This document shows, in pieces, positions 11,461 through 22,949 of a stretch of DNA of 64,000 bases. The notes under the pieces were generated by a model, which saw only the letters and a list, made by a program, of their open reading frames with translations, ran no database searches and was not told where the DNA came from. Where the stretch lies: positions 10,939,698 to 11,003,697 of the forward strand of contig NW_020654080.1 of the NCBI RefSeq assembly GCF_003589595.1. Reading direction: 5' to 3'. The translations under genes and the position numbers were made by a program. The stretch is from Hyposmocoma kahamanoa. Taxonomy: Eukaryota > Arthropoda > Insecta > Lepidoptera > Cosmopterigidae. Position 1 is the stretch's first letter; each line of letters begins with the position of its first letter.

Positions 11461-12711
11461 ATCGCGTGTCAAAGTGTAGATACATACGGAAAATGTATTA
11501 TATATTGTATACTATAGCTTTTTAAATTAATTTTATTAGTTACGCTGTTTTCGTCATTCTATACTCTCATAAACTCGAGAGTCATTATTTTTTTGCATTA
11601 GTATGAGCCGATGAGATGTTGAAATTATTAAAATGTTGAGTATCTAAAATGGCTATACAAAAAATAATAGTAGGTAAGTCACTTTAGTAGTGTTTCAGAG
11701 GTAATAAGTCTAGATGGGGGCCTCAATTGATCTATTGTAAATGTGCACTATTTGAAATAAACGATTTTTTAAATGTTTAATATTATATATTAATTGTTCA
11801 TCTATATTAGTTAATCTACGGATACATTATAAAGAACTGCATTCAAGGTAACTCTATCGTTATGTTTAAGCATACTAAATTAATATTTGGTATTCAAAAT
11901 TAATATTTGATCCTCTTTTTTTAATATTGATATTTTCTTTTAACGATTAATGACATTTATAACCACTATCCTACATAATACATTATACTTCATAATATCT
12001 TTTGATATTGATCTTGTAATAAATCTTGGTTGCGCCCTCCATTAAGTAGGGTAATATATGAAAATGCAGAAGCCAATTTGCATGCGTTTCCGAGCAAGTT
12101 TTCAGGTCAAATTATATTATAATTAATATAATATTAGTATACTAGTCATAATAATAATAGTATAATGAACTTAAAACTGTTTTAAAAACAATCTTAGTTT
12201 TAAGGCTCAATATAGAACTATCAAAGTTAATTTATACAAATCAAATATTTTTTGCCTAGCTCAGACCAGATTAAAATATCCATTGTTTTAATTTATTTTG
12301 TATTTGTGAAACCTCTTTCACGGATACAATCCAGGACCAATCTTTAAAAAAGATGCCGTTTAGATTTTTTGCCTGCTGCTTTTGCAAATTTAAAATGATC
12401 GTTTAAATATATGCCATTATATTCTTCAAACATAACGGCCGTATTTTGTTTTATATGAACACACCGGCACAATTAGCCGAACAAAATGTGAGAATATAAA
12501 ATAGTAATGTTCAAATTTATATGAATAATAATTAGACATAAAGAAGCAATTAAAGCAACATCTTTTAAAATCGATTTTAAAATTAACTAAATGCATTTTT
12601 TTAAATTTTGTGGCAAAGCAAACTGCTGGAAATTAGAAAATTGTAACAGTTTAACATAACAATTTAAATACATAAAAGACATTTTGAACTAAAATTTATG
12701 ACATTTACATT
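11461..12711. other. Intronic spacer, nothing recognised
   Basis: Very AT-rich sequence in ZIP11 intron 3 with many short A/T palindromes (for example around 12110-12170). No coding or repeat assignment. Confidence 0.5.
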
Positions 12712-12900
12712 AACGCAAATTCAACCTCGAACCACTCGACAAAACCTGTATTAGTAGGAAATTAAAACAAATTCATGACAAAAATGAAGGTCGACTAATT
12801 TTTTATTTTCAAATACTGACTGACCAACTGACTTTTGGAATACACGGCATTATTTTGGGCATTTTAAATGTGCCAGTGTATGCAGTTTATTATATTTATT
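12712..12900 (+). repeat. RepE copy 1
   Basis: Shares CTCGACAAAAC, TTAGTAGGAA.TTAA, CGACTAATTTT and GACCA.ACTTTTG.AA in the same order with 54170-54715. The second copy is longer because of extra internal sequence. Confidence 0.55.
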
Positions 12901-13644
12901 GCGTGTTTTAGTGATGTGTATTATTATCGATATTGCACTTATATGACATGTAAATGTATCATTCAATTACAATATACTAGTAATCCGATATTTAGGCGAC
13001 CTATTTGTACATTAAAACTCGTCTTCATTAATGGACCAATCATCTAGTTTAAAGAGTATTATGGAATTGTACATGTACCTACACAATACATAATCTGCCG
13101 TGACAAGAGACAAAATAATTTTTTGATATATCATAAAAAACCATAACCCACTTTTAGAATATTGAAATTGTTCTGATAAGTCGAACACGTTAACTAATTT
13201 TAAATTTGTGCTCTATCTTTTGCTATTTAAAACTAATTTTCGACCAAGTGCAAAGTGACAAACTTTGCCGCGTTTAGTTAGTGGTCGGCAGTAATATTGT
13301 CTTGACTTTTACTGCTTGGTTTAAAAAACGGGATTCTTCAGTTTGAATGAAATGTTTAGGTAATGTTTGAATAGTTTCTGTTGAAGTAATTAATCATTTA
13401 TCGAAATATCTAATGTGTATGTATTCACTTAATTGTATAGTACATACGATAGTAAATGTATATCTATGTGATTTAGCTGTTGGGGTGCATGAATGGAGCT
13501 TCCTCGCACGACGTACATACCATTCCATTCCTATACGTCTATAGCTCACCCTAGGTAATAATCGGCGAGTACAATTCACTGATTGGCAAATCCTTTCGCC
13601 ATTATAGTGTATGCAATCGATACGTGAAAGAGGCTGTAACTTAC
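12901..13644. other. Intronic spacer upstream of ZIP11 exon 3 donor
   Basis: AT-rich and noncoding. The minus frame at 13394-13579 is not flanked by convincing splice sites. The exon 3 donor GTAAGT is at 13639-13644. Confidence 0.5.
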
Positions 13645-13838
13645 CAGGGAACCATGAGAATGGTTGTGACCCCGCCGCCGCTGAGCGGTGTGTTGGTTTG
13701 ATATGCAGTCTGCAAACTCCGAGGGCGGAGGCCCGTCTACCGTGACGACACTAGTTGGGTACGAAGGCCGCTTGTTGAGAGCCGTCATCATCTCCAAGTC
13801 TTCTAATTTGTCTTTTGATTCTTTACTCTTGGTCATCG
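13645..13838 (-). CDS. SLC39A11: ZIP11-type zinc transporter, coding exon 3, cytosolic loop (residues 115-179)
   Basis: The exon is 194 nt between a TTTTTTCAG acceptor and a GTAAGT donor. It enters at phase 1 and leaves at phase 0, matching exons 2 and 4. It encodes the variable hydrophilic loop between helices 3 and 4: a Lys/Glu-rich stretch, a Pro-rich stretch, then RRRGHNHSHGSL. The His cluster at about residues 171-177 is the kind of metal-binding loop found in many ZIP proteins, although human ZIP11 is not known for a strong one. The loop is poorly conserved in the family, so identification relies on phase, position and His content. It follows a 7.3-kb intron that contains a nested LINE. 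Confidence 0.88.
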
Positions 13839-14163
13839 CTGAAAAAATTTAGTTAGTTGAGTATACGATAAAAATAAAAACCATTGGTAATTAAAAAGCT
13901 AATTTTCAAGTTAGTTTTATGTACCTAATTTTGGTGGCAATTTTTAACAGACTTCAAAAAAGGAGATGGTTCGCAATTAGATTGTTTGTTTTTTTTGTAT
14001 GTATGTTACGGAATAACGGCATTTGTGAACCGATTTCGATGATTCTTTTTTGTTGGAAAGAGGGTACCTCTGTAGTGGTCCCATTTAATTTTGAAGAAAA
14101 TATTCCACCTCTAAGTGTGGCACACTAGGGGATGTATCCGGTTTCGCACACTTTACTCAAGCC

Positions 14164-14945
14164 CTTCTTCAGAATGAGCTTAGTGAAACAAATGATCCAG
14201 TAGAAATAAATCAGACTCCATCCCCGCCACCCACATCATCAACGCAACCAGCTCGGGCATCGTATGCCAGCGTTGCTGCAGGAAAACGTATCTGCTTTTC
14301 TACAACAGTTGAAGTTCGACATAGTCAACGGTCAACCAAGACTATTAGAACTCCTACCAGGTCATCCAGAAGAACGGTAGTTTTTTCTGATAAAATAGGC
14401 GTAGGACTAGGCCACCACCTAAGTAACCACTTAAAACAAAGGGTAGTCAACTATTACTATCCAGGAGCTACTTTTAGTCAAATTATTACACTGTTAAGTG
14501 GTTGCAACTTTGATAAATATACAACAGTGATTCTTATAATAGGTGATAGTAATAACATTAGTAAAAAAGAAGTAAATAGTAGCATTGACGTGTTCTTGAG
14601 AATTCATGAGAAGTGTGGGTGTAAATTCATACTAAGTGCATTCCCTTACTGCTCAACCTAGGCATCGCTCGTAATAAGTATATACATAACATAAATTGGC
14701 ACATTCATAATTTGACTTGCCGTCATAGTGACGTTATATTTTGTTTTGACATTAATAAGCTCGTAAGGAACTTCAAACTTTTTGAGGATAATTTACTTTT
14801 ACCCATAAGGTATCTGAGACATGTAGCTAGTTTGCTATCATTTAATATTAAGGACGCTGTTATAGAAAATATAACACAGTCCCACGACAATGCTCCTACT
14901 TTAAGTAGCAACAGTATACTTTTTACTAACCATAATTTAAACTAA
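14164..14945 (+). pseudogene. LINE ORF1 remnant with SGNH-esterase-like domain
   Basis: The reading frame is open from the LINE's 5' border. It has a Ser/Thr/Pro-rich start (PSPPPTSSTQPARASYASVA), then a hydrolase-like fold with VILIIGDSNN and LSAFPY, then after a frameshift near 14645 NKYIHNINWHIHN and further helical sequence to the stop at 14943. This succession corresponds to the SGNH/esterase-like domain of ORF1 proteins in CR1-type LINEs. A stop at 14659 in the first frame shows the damage. ORF1 proteins act as nucleic-acid-binding cofactors of retrotransposition. Confidence 0.65.
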
Positions 14946-17800
14946 AAAACACGACAACAGAAAAGTCTAATCGTTTCTATGTAGTACATCAAAATATTCA
15001 AGGCTTTTCTGGCAAAACATTAGAAATAAGTCTTTTTTTGCACGATATTTCCGTTGACGTGTTTTGTGTTACAGAGCACTGTCTGAAAGATTACGAAGCA
15101 ATTAACAACATAGAAAATTATGTAATAGTCAGTTCGTTCATAAGAAAGAGTTTAATTAGAGGCGGATCCATGATTATTATTAAACGTAACTTAAAATTTA
15201 AAGAGCGTAAGGATATCACAGATCTTTTTACTGAACGAACTATTGAGATTTCATGTGTGGAATTGGATCAGTTTGTCGTCTTATGTGTATACAGGCCCCC
15301 CTCTGCTAATTTTAACGAGTTTGAATTAATTATGGAAAACAGTTTAAAGCGGATTTTTCCAACCAAAAGAAACGTAGTAATATGTGGAGATTTCAATGTA
15401 AACCTGTTGGAAAACTGTTCTACTTCTGTAAGACTCATTAATTTATTTAAAAGTTTTAACTTGATTAATCTTTTCTTAGAACCAACTCGCATCACTGCCT
15501 CCTCTTCTACTTGTATTGATAACATCTTTTGTAACACAGACGCAGTGTCTAAATCAATAATAAATTGCTTAAGATCAGACCATAGTGGCCAATTGGCTTC
15601 TTTTAATTGTAAAATGAGCAAGAAGGTAAACCAATTTCTCTGCAGACCGATTACCACAGAACGAATCATTACATTTGAAAATAATATCGGCAATAGTTTA
15701 AATTCCCTACCCCATATACCGGAGGTTCCAAATACTTTATATAGCACGATATTTGGTTTAATTAAAAATGAATTTGATAATATATTTAAATCGAAAACAT
15801 TAACTTTCCATAGAGAGACTAAATTCAACGACTGGACAACAGTAGGTATTCATAAGAGTAGGTCTCGTTTGTATGAGCTATATGCTATGAAAACTTATAA
15901 TACTAATTCCAATTTCATAGAATATGTTAGAATTTATTCAAAAATATTTAAAAAAGTATGTGTAGCTGCCAAGGTTAAGTTTCACAGCGACAAAATTAGA
16001 CAATCGATAAATAAATCTAAAACTACTTGGAGCATAATAAACAAAGAGTCAGGCAGGGTTAAACAACACGATAGAGATATAGTTTTAGAATTAAACAGTA
16101 AACTTATAAAATCTAAAGTTTATCTATTTATTATAGCCCAAGCTTTTGAATCGCTCTTTTCGGAAATTGCTGTGAACACTACAGAATCATTAAATTCCTC
16201 CCCTTCACTTGCTATTGATCTCTTAAAGGAAAATGTTAACGTTTGTGGCAGTTTATTTAATTTCCGTCATGTTAATCCACAAGACATCATAAAAGCTTTC
16301 AAATCCATACATGTTAAAAAAACTGAAGATCTCTGGGGCATATCAACTGAAGTTATAGACTCAGTTATTGATCTTATTTCCCCACATTTAGCTGAAGCTT
16401 TCAATAGGAGCGTTGACGAAGGTGTTTTTCCCGATTTAATGAAATACAGCAAGGTTATTCCCTTATTCAAAAGCGGTAGGAAAGGTGATCCTAGCAACTA
16501 TATGCCCATTTCAATTTTACCAGCTTTAAGTAAAATATTCAAAAAGGTTATGCTGACTCAATTACTGTCCTATTTCGGTAGGCATCATATTTTTCATAGT
16601 GAACAATACGGGTTTACTAGTGGTAGATCGACTAGCGATGCGGGGGTAGCGTTACTAAAACACATCTTTGATGCCTGGGAAAGGTCCCAGAAAGCTATTG
16701 GTACTTTCTGTGACCTCTCAAAGGCATTTGATTGCGTTTATCATATTACTCTTATTAGGAAGCTGGAATATTACGGTGTAAATGGCAAGGCGTCGAAACT
16801 TGTCTCGTCATATCTCAACGGTAGAATTCAGAAAGTAGACATAAATGGTGTGACTTCTTTGGGTTCTCCGGTAAAAATGGGCATTCCTCAGGGCTCAATA
16901 CTAGGGCCTTTCTTATTTCTGATTTATATTAATGATCTGCCATTCTTTGTTCAGGACCATTGCAAAATAGTGTTGTTTGCTGATGACACATCCTTGATTT
17001 TTCAAACACACCCTCTCTAAGGTAGTTTATTGATTTAATGCTAACAATTTATTGCTTAATGTCAAGAAGACAAAATGTGTTAAATTTGAATTACCTAACG
17101 TAAAATTGACTAGTCCAAGCATAGAAACAAACGGAGAAAAGTTAGACTTTGTTAATAAAGCAGTCTTCTTGGGAGTGACCTTAGATAGTAAACTTTAATG
17201 GTTTCCACATATATCTTCCCTGGCCAGCAGGTTAAGCTCCGCTGCATACGCAGTCCGCGGAATACGTGAGCTTACCGATGTTAGTACTGCTAGACTAGTT
17301 TACTTTAGTTACTTCCATAGTATAATGTCCTACGGGATTCTCATGTGGGGTAAAGCGGCAGATATTCAAACCATATTTGTATTGCAAAAACGAGCGATTC
17401 GTTCTGTGTACCGTCTAGGCTCTTGGGTTTCTCTCAGGGAAAAGTTTAAAGAGACTGGTATCATGACGGTGGCATCACAGTACATTTACTCAAATATATG
17501 CTCGTAAAAATATACATAATTTCAATAAGAAAGAAGATATCCATAATATTAACCTTAGAGCTAAGTCCAAACTCATGGTACCACGATTTCGTTTAACCAA
17601 GGTAAACAACTCTTTTATGAGGAACTGTATACTTTTTTACAATAAGATTCCGGAGCATATATTAAGTTTATCATTTCCTAAGTTTAAAAACTACATTAAA
17701 AATATTTTGATCGAAAAATCATATTACAAAATTGAAGACTACGTGTTAGATAAAGATGTATGGAAAGACGACATGGCTCCAGAATCCACAGAAATTTGAT
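14936..17800 (+). pseudogene. LINE ORF2: endonuclease and reverse transcriptase, disrupted near the active site's C-terminal side
   Basis: The frame is open from 14936, just overlapping ORF1's stop, to TAA at 17018-17020. The endonuclease shows VHQNIQGFSGKTLEI at the start, the VICGDFNVNLL motif about residue 116 (counted from 15038) and RSDHSGQ about residue 180. The reverse transcriptase shows KVIPLFKSGRKGDPSNYMPI, EQYGFTSGRSTSDA, DLSKAFDCVYH, MGIPQGSILGPFLFLIYIND and the catalytic LFADDTS about residue 647. Downstream the thumb and C-terminal region continues in other frames (FLGVTLDSKL, then SIMSYGILMWGKAADIQ at 17320, and RFRLTKVNNSFMRNC at 17580). Target-primed reverse transcription would be its role. 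At least two breaks lie after FADD. Confidence 0.85.
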
Positions 17801-18075
17801 TCAAAGTGTATTTCATAGCATTTAAGTTTATTTGAAAAGACCAATCCCTAGAGTTTCTTGCTCGTTCTTCTCAGAGAGGTCAGCGTAGTGAACGAGCAGT
17901 AGCTTAAATGTGACGATTTCAAGTGTAAATTTATTTTACCTATGGAATAAATAATCTTTGACTTTGACTTTCCGGTAACTGATGGCAATAAAACTTGGCA
18001 AATAGATGTGTAATTCCACGAACTTTTAAGGTCGGTTTTGTTAGTACTCTGTACCGAGATTATTATTATTTAAAT

Positions 18076-18160
18076 ATTCTAGAATATTATCATGAAGTAC
18101 AATTTAATACTCGAGTGTACTAACCTGAAATATTATCTAATATTTCATGATAATATAAAA
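18076..18160. repeat. AT-rich hairpin
   Basis: ATATTATCATGAA near 18082 pairs with TTCATGATAATAT near 18146, and GAAATATTATCTAATATTTC forms a second small palindrome beside it. Likely a foldback remnant. Confidence 0.4.
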
Positions 18161-18339
18161 TTGCCACTGATATCTAACCTGAAAATTACCGTAATACGAC
18201 ATTATCGTAATAATATTATTGTGTAATTTATTTGCCTATGTTTTGTAAAATGATTAAACTGATGATTTCGGGGGCCTAAGCGCCCAGTTACACGAGCAGA
18301 CTTTGTACATTAACGGCGGATCTGAATTCTATTTACTAG

Positions 18340-18600
18340 GCAACCACATTTAAATTCCTTTGAATAATACAACCGCGCTGCCGCCGCCCGGCTTGCACCC
18401 GGCCGACGGAAGGTCCTGGGCTAAATTCCAGCTAGGACCGTTCTGAGAAATAAACTTTTCAATTATAAATTGATTCTGATCTTGGTGTTCCGGGTAAAGC
18501 CCAGCAGTGAATTCCGTTGCTCTGGTACTTATAGTACAGGGAATTCTGTAGTTTGAAACCAGGTGATTGGATGTGGTTGCAGGCACATTATTATTATTTT
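18340..18600 (+). repeat. RepH SINE-like copy 1
   Basis: A GC-rich head (GCACCCGGCCGACGGAAGGT) is followed by a body with GATTCTGATCTTGGTGTTCC, CCGTTGCTCTGGTACTTATA and GATGTGGTTGCAGGCACATT. The minus-strand copy at 29505-29770 shares the body and has a clearer tRNA B-box. Confidence 0.6.
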
Positions 18601-21097
18601 TTTTATTTATTGAACAAATTCAGATTCGTGCTACATATACTTTTAATGTCGATTAGTATACATAAAGTGACGCCTTTCTTCGTTACTCATTACTACTATG
18701 ATTCGTTTTCTATTGATTACCTTTCTAGCATCCTTGACTTTTTAATTATTATTATAAATGTTAGTTTGTATGTTGAGTTTGAGGACAGAAAGAAAGATTG
18801 CAATTTATGATGAATGTGTATCCATTAACTGTACGTGTGCGTACACATACATAAATATGTGCGGCAGAAATTTACTAATAAGTAAAGTATAATCAAAATT
18901 CCGAGACCGACGAAGTTGATCTATTAAGATAACATTTAATATTGTAATGCATGAAGAAATCTGTTTACATAAGTACGCCGCATAAGGGTACTTACTATAA
19001 GTAACATAATGCCCTTCATTGTCAATATTGATAAAATGAGCATATGTTACGAGCCGCGGTAGCTATCACTAGACATAGATAAGATAGAAATCGTGAACGT
19101 GAAGCTCAGTTCTGCAATTAAATATGAAAACAAAAATGTTTAATTGTGATCCAAGGAGATAAAATCATATAACAACACGTTCTTAAATAAATATTCAGTA
19201 CTTCCTTAACCATAAAGTGTAGCATTGAAGTGAAATCAAGGTATGTATGTACTTAAATTCCAAAATATGTCACAGTGTATTACAAATTAGTAATAGTTAC
19301 GTTAGTGCTGGCATAATTCTAGTTACTCAGCTATAATTAAATGTACAGTTTATGCAAATTTTATCGCAACTTGCACTGGAATTGAATCATCAGTGTTGTT
19401 AGAAACTGAACAAGCTATTTTGTCTTTTGTAGAAATGTATATTATAACTCAAACATTTTTCAGTCGACGATGTACATTTTTGTTTATAATTTTGACGTAC
19501 CAATACCTACCAACAAATGGACGTTGGGTTCGCGCTAAAAAGTGTCCGCACCTATAGCGCGTTAAAATTGCATACAAAGCGTCCATCGCGCAACAGTCTT
19601 CGTTTGTTCGACTGACAGCGCGGTTGTGAGTTATGCAGTACTGTATAATAATAACTTGTAAAAATGACTGCAGTACAGTGTAACAGGATTTTTTATCATA
19701 TTATTATTTTCACTAAACAAATATATTGTATTATCATAGTTACTATTTAAAAGTGTTATTTTGTACAGTTGTATAGTATTTAATTTATACACAAATGAAT
19801 CGTAAATATAAATTACAAGAGCAAACAAAATGATCAAATAGCTAACTGTCCTTTTTCTAGACATTGCATGCGTAAAAGATGGAAAGAGACCCATTACGTC
19901 AATTTCAAGAAGCTTATATAAACTTCTTGGTCATTTTCAATTGTTCGAACCACACGTGATTGAAATTTTTAGAACAAAGAAAGTATAGAATCGCTATGAG
20001 TTTTAATCTTATTTTTATAATGATTTTTTTATTAAAAATTAGCAATAACTAACAAAATATTGTTGTTCTACGGGTTTTTGCGGCTACTCGTTTTACGGCT
20101 TGAATTACCTACCAGAAGTCAGAAAATACATTTGCCCGAAATAACGTTAGCTCGAATTTTCATAATGTCAAATGTAAAAAAAAACATATTCTTATTCTTA
20201 TTTTTTTAGGAATATTAGGAATCAAAAGCTAATTTTGTCTTTGTGAAAAGCATCAAAATTACTTGAAATCGTAACGGTTTTATTATTAATCGGTTTTCGG
20301 AATTACGAATATTTGAGTTCACGTTTAGTTGGAATATCGGTACATTTCTTATAGTACACGTTTATTTTCACATTTGGACATAGTTATGCAAACAAGAACC
20401 AACCCACATCTCGAGTGAAATTGAGTATTTACGTATTTACGTAGAACACCAGACGTGTCCTTTACCCTCTCACAAAAGATCCTGGCAATATACCAAGCCA
20501 AAACGGAGAAAATAAAAGTCCTTCAAGGTACCAATCTTAAATAAGTAACTTTTAAATGCTAAAAAGCACCATGCTGCTTAACTTCATAATGTATTTTTTT
20601 AAATATGCTAAATAGAGCCATGTCACATGTACTGAAGTACTGTAGATCTTTAGCGTTCTCATTACGAAAACTAGAACATAGTTCTCGTTAACGAAATAAA
20701 AAGATCTATAATGTTTTCTATTTATTGCTGTATTATATAATAGTTTCCCTATATCATTCTCAATGCTACACATAACTCACGTTGTTTGTCTCAAATAACT
20801 TACCTATTTATTAATTCACACTGTTTTTACAAAACTCTAATTAGGTCGAAAGTGACATTTTGTGGGTTTGTTCTAGTTAGCATAACTATGTCCATTTGCA
20901 ATATTTGTTTGTTTGTATGTATTCAAATATGTATTTATCCATACAGTCTATTCTTGAAATATAGAGAATTTAGGCTGTAAAACATAACCAATCACTTTAA
21001 AACGAACTGGTTATAAACTGTATGTCATTAATACAACACAAGGTGTATTTACATCAACTCCATCTGTAGTGAAGAGAATGGACAAATGAATACTCAC
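18601..21097. other. Intronic spacer, nothing recognised
   Basis: The remainder of ZIP11 intron 2. A moderately GC-rich stretch at 19520-19640 includes CGCGCTAAAAAGTGTCCGCA and an initiator-like ACAGTCTT, but no coding or promoter assignment can be supported. Confidence 0.45.
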
Positions 21098-21332
21098 TCA
21101 TCATCATATTTGCTGAATTAATTCCTAAATAATCTAAGAATTTGTCTGTTCCAAAGACAAATACGGCTCCAAAGAGGAACCCTGCTGCCACTGGTACAAA
21201 TGCAAACTGTCCTTCTGAGCCATAGACATGTGATTCTTTGCACATTTCTATTGCAGGCTCCAATAGCGACCAGTATGATGCTGCAGTCATCACCCCCGCA
21301 GCGAAACCCAGGGACACATCTAGTAGTTTTCT
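21098..21332 (-). CDS. SLC39A11: ZIP11-type zinc transporter, coding exon 2 (residues 37-115)
   Basis: The exon is 235 nt, preceded by a TTTCAG acceptor and followed by a strong GTGAGT donor; it enters at phase 0 and leaves at phase 1. It encodes transmembrane helices 2 and 3: the ZIP11 signature SLGFAAGVMTAASYWSLLEP (residues 43-62), then a short loop, then VPVAAGFLFGAVFVF. The Ser/Glu-rich end of helix 2 (SLLEPAIEM) is typical of the subfamily. Open reading continues past the donor, but the ZIP similarity stops exactly there. The next exon supplies CG to complete an ACG (Thr) codon. Confidence 0.94.
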
Positions 21333-22841
21333 CTGAAATGAATTAAGTTCAATATATATTGTTACAGAACAAAAAATTTTTTTTTAAAACAATATGTTCA
21401 CTTAATTACTAGTTATTCATAAAAATTCTAACTGCATTGCTCATGTTTTAAAGTTTCATATAGCTTAAAACAACAATACGAAAGTAATATAATATTAAAG
21501 GCGTAATTTTGTGTATTTTGCAGACCAATTCCCAATGTTACATTGTGCACACAAGTTAAAAGTTTAAGTCACATTTTATATTGCTCATTTAATAATAGCA
21601 TCTCCCTAGAATACACTTATTATTATTTAACTTAACTGTGGCCGAACGGTTACTATGCCAACCTGTCTTAGCAGCAGAGGTCCCAGGTTCGATTCCCGGG
21701 CGGGGAGAAATATTTGTATGACCTACATTTATTTCTCTCGTGAGTTTGGGTGTAATTTGTGGTTGTCTATGTGTGTGTCAATGGCACCCACGATACAGGG
21801 TTTCCCTAGTGCGGGGTTATGTTGAGTGTGTGCATTATTATATTATATTAAAATCATAGGCAAATTTAGAGGAACTCTAAAAAAAGGTTAAATTATAATA
21901 ACAGTGGTCATATGAGCCATTGGCCACATATTCTAGAACATCAATTAATCAAAATAAACGAAGAAAAATAAGAGGTCATTCTTTTTTCAAATTAAACATT
22001 CTGGTTGATGTGGCAAATGGTTCATATGAACATTGTTATCATAATTCAACTTTTTTAATGTTCATCTAAATATGTCCATGACTGTAGTTGAAATCAATAG
22101 AAATCAAGGTTTCCTTATTATAATTTATTTTTTTATTTTGTTATTATGATAAGGTGAATTTGAATTTTATTATTTAATAATAACATATCAAATTGAAGGT
22201 CATGGCGATAAAGGGCTGCACAGGCTATGAAGCCTCTGTAATAACAAAGGTAAAGTCATATAATGAAAGTTACATACATATTTTTTATTTCTATTTGGTA
22301 CTAGGCAAACTACATTCAAATTCTGAAAGGATTTTTATTAATATAGAATAGTTTTAACTTTACTACTTACATACTTAGAATTTATTATTATACTACATAA
22401 CATAGGCCATTACTTACTGTTCAAGGGTGAATATTTAGTAACTTTACAACTACAATGTGAAATTAATTTTTTTTAAATTATGTATAAATTAAATTGAAAT
22501 GTCATAAACAAATAAATATTATGTTTATTATTTAAATTTATATGAAACATTTTTTAAAAATTCGAACAGTTCGTAATAACTAAAAAAAATTTGTCTGACC
22601 TCTTTTGTATAAATAACTAAGATCATCAGATGAGCTACACTTTATTACGACAAATTGAAACTCATAAGTTAATGCTATTAAAGTGCATTGTTTACATCAG
22701 CTGGCCTTGAAATATTGATTCTTCAAACAAATTGGACGGGCGATTCGACACAGTCATTACATTAAAGATCTTTCGATAAAAGAGGATGTGGTAATGTTCC
22801 TAGTACATTCTTCTAAAGTTACATAGCGATAAGTCACGTAC
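21333..22841. other. ZIP11 intron 1
   Basis: A 1.5-kb phase-0 intron between GTACGT at 22841 and TTTCAG at 21333. Apart from the SINE at 21634-21835 it is AT-rich and holds nothing recognised. Confidence 0.8.
21634..21835 (+). repeat. S1 SINE copy 2 (tRNA-derived)
   Basis: Head CTGTGGCCGAACGGTTACTA and B-box CAGGTTCGATTCCCGG, then the body through TTTCTCTCGTGAGTTTGGGT and CAGGGTTTCCCTAGTG. Inserted in ZIP11 intron 1 antisense to the gene. Confidence 0.85.
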
Positions 22842-22949
22842 GTGTTTTCCTCGTATAAAGAAGACACAACCGGCGCCTGCAGCCGTAAGTCCCCACGTCA
22901 GAAGGGTGCCCAAAAGGGCCTGGGTCACTGCACCGTACCCTGGGATCAT
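22842..22949 (-). CDS. SLC39A11: ZIP11-type zinc transporter, coding exon 1 (residues 1-36)
   Basis: First coding exon of a ZIP-family zinc importer of the ZIP11/GufA subfamily, an integral membrane protein moving Zn2+ toward the cytosol. The exon encodes 36 residues that form the first transmembrane helix; the core reads QALLGTLLTWGLTAAGAG, the characteristic N-terminus of ZIP11. The ATG at 22949 sits in an AAAATG context with an in-frame TGA 9 nt upstream, so the start is well fixed. The exon ends in CAC followed by a GTACGT donor at phase 0. It joins in frame to exon 2, giving a short positively charged loop before helix 2. The gene is divergent from the ZP gene about 21 kb away. The family assignment rests on family knowledge, not on a search. 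Confidence 0.93.

Larger units (their letters stand above)
14151..17972 (+). mobile_element. CR1-like non-LTR retrotransposon (LINE), near full length but broken
   Basis: A 3.8-kb element in ZIP11 intron 2 with a 5'-truncated ORF1 (14164-14945), an endonuclease/reverse transcriptase ORF2 (14936-17020 plus shifted remainder to about 17800), and a 3' end AATAAATAATC followed by TTTGACTTTGACTTT. ORF1 type, ORF order and tail place it near CR1/Jockey-group elements. A frameshift in ORF1 and a stop in ORF2 make it inactive. Confidence 0.85.
13941..18044 (+). repeat. RepB MITE copy 2, split by a LINE insertion
   Basis: The left part, 13941-14150, runs from AACAGACTTCAAAAAAGGAG to GGTTTCGCACACTTTA. 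The right part, 17973-18044, continues with ATTCCACGAACTTTTAAGGT and the inverted end GGTCGGTTTTGTTAG. In the uninterrupted copy at 47617-47851 these segments are adjacent (GTTTTGCGCACTTTCC then TCCACGAATTTTTGAAG). The LINE at 14151-17972 therefore landed inside this MITE. Confidence 0.7.

Noticed and set aside
10953..11461. Plus-strand frames opposite the ORF1-only element
   Set aside because: Shadows of the minus-strand coiled-coil frame.
15268..15828. Minus-strand 186-codon frame
   Set aside because: Antisense of the LINE endonuclease region; no independent features.
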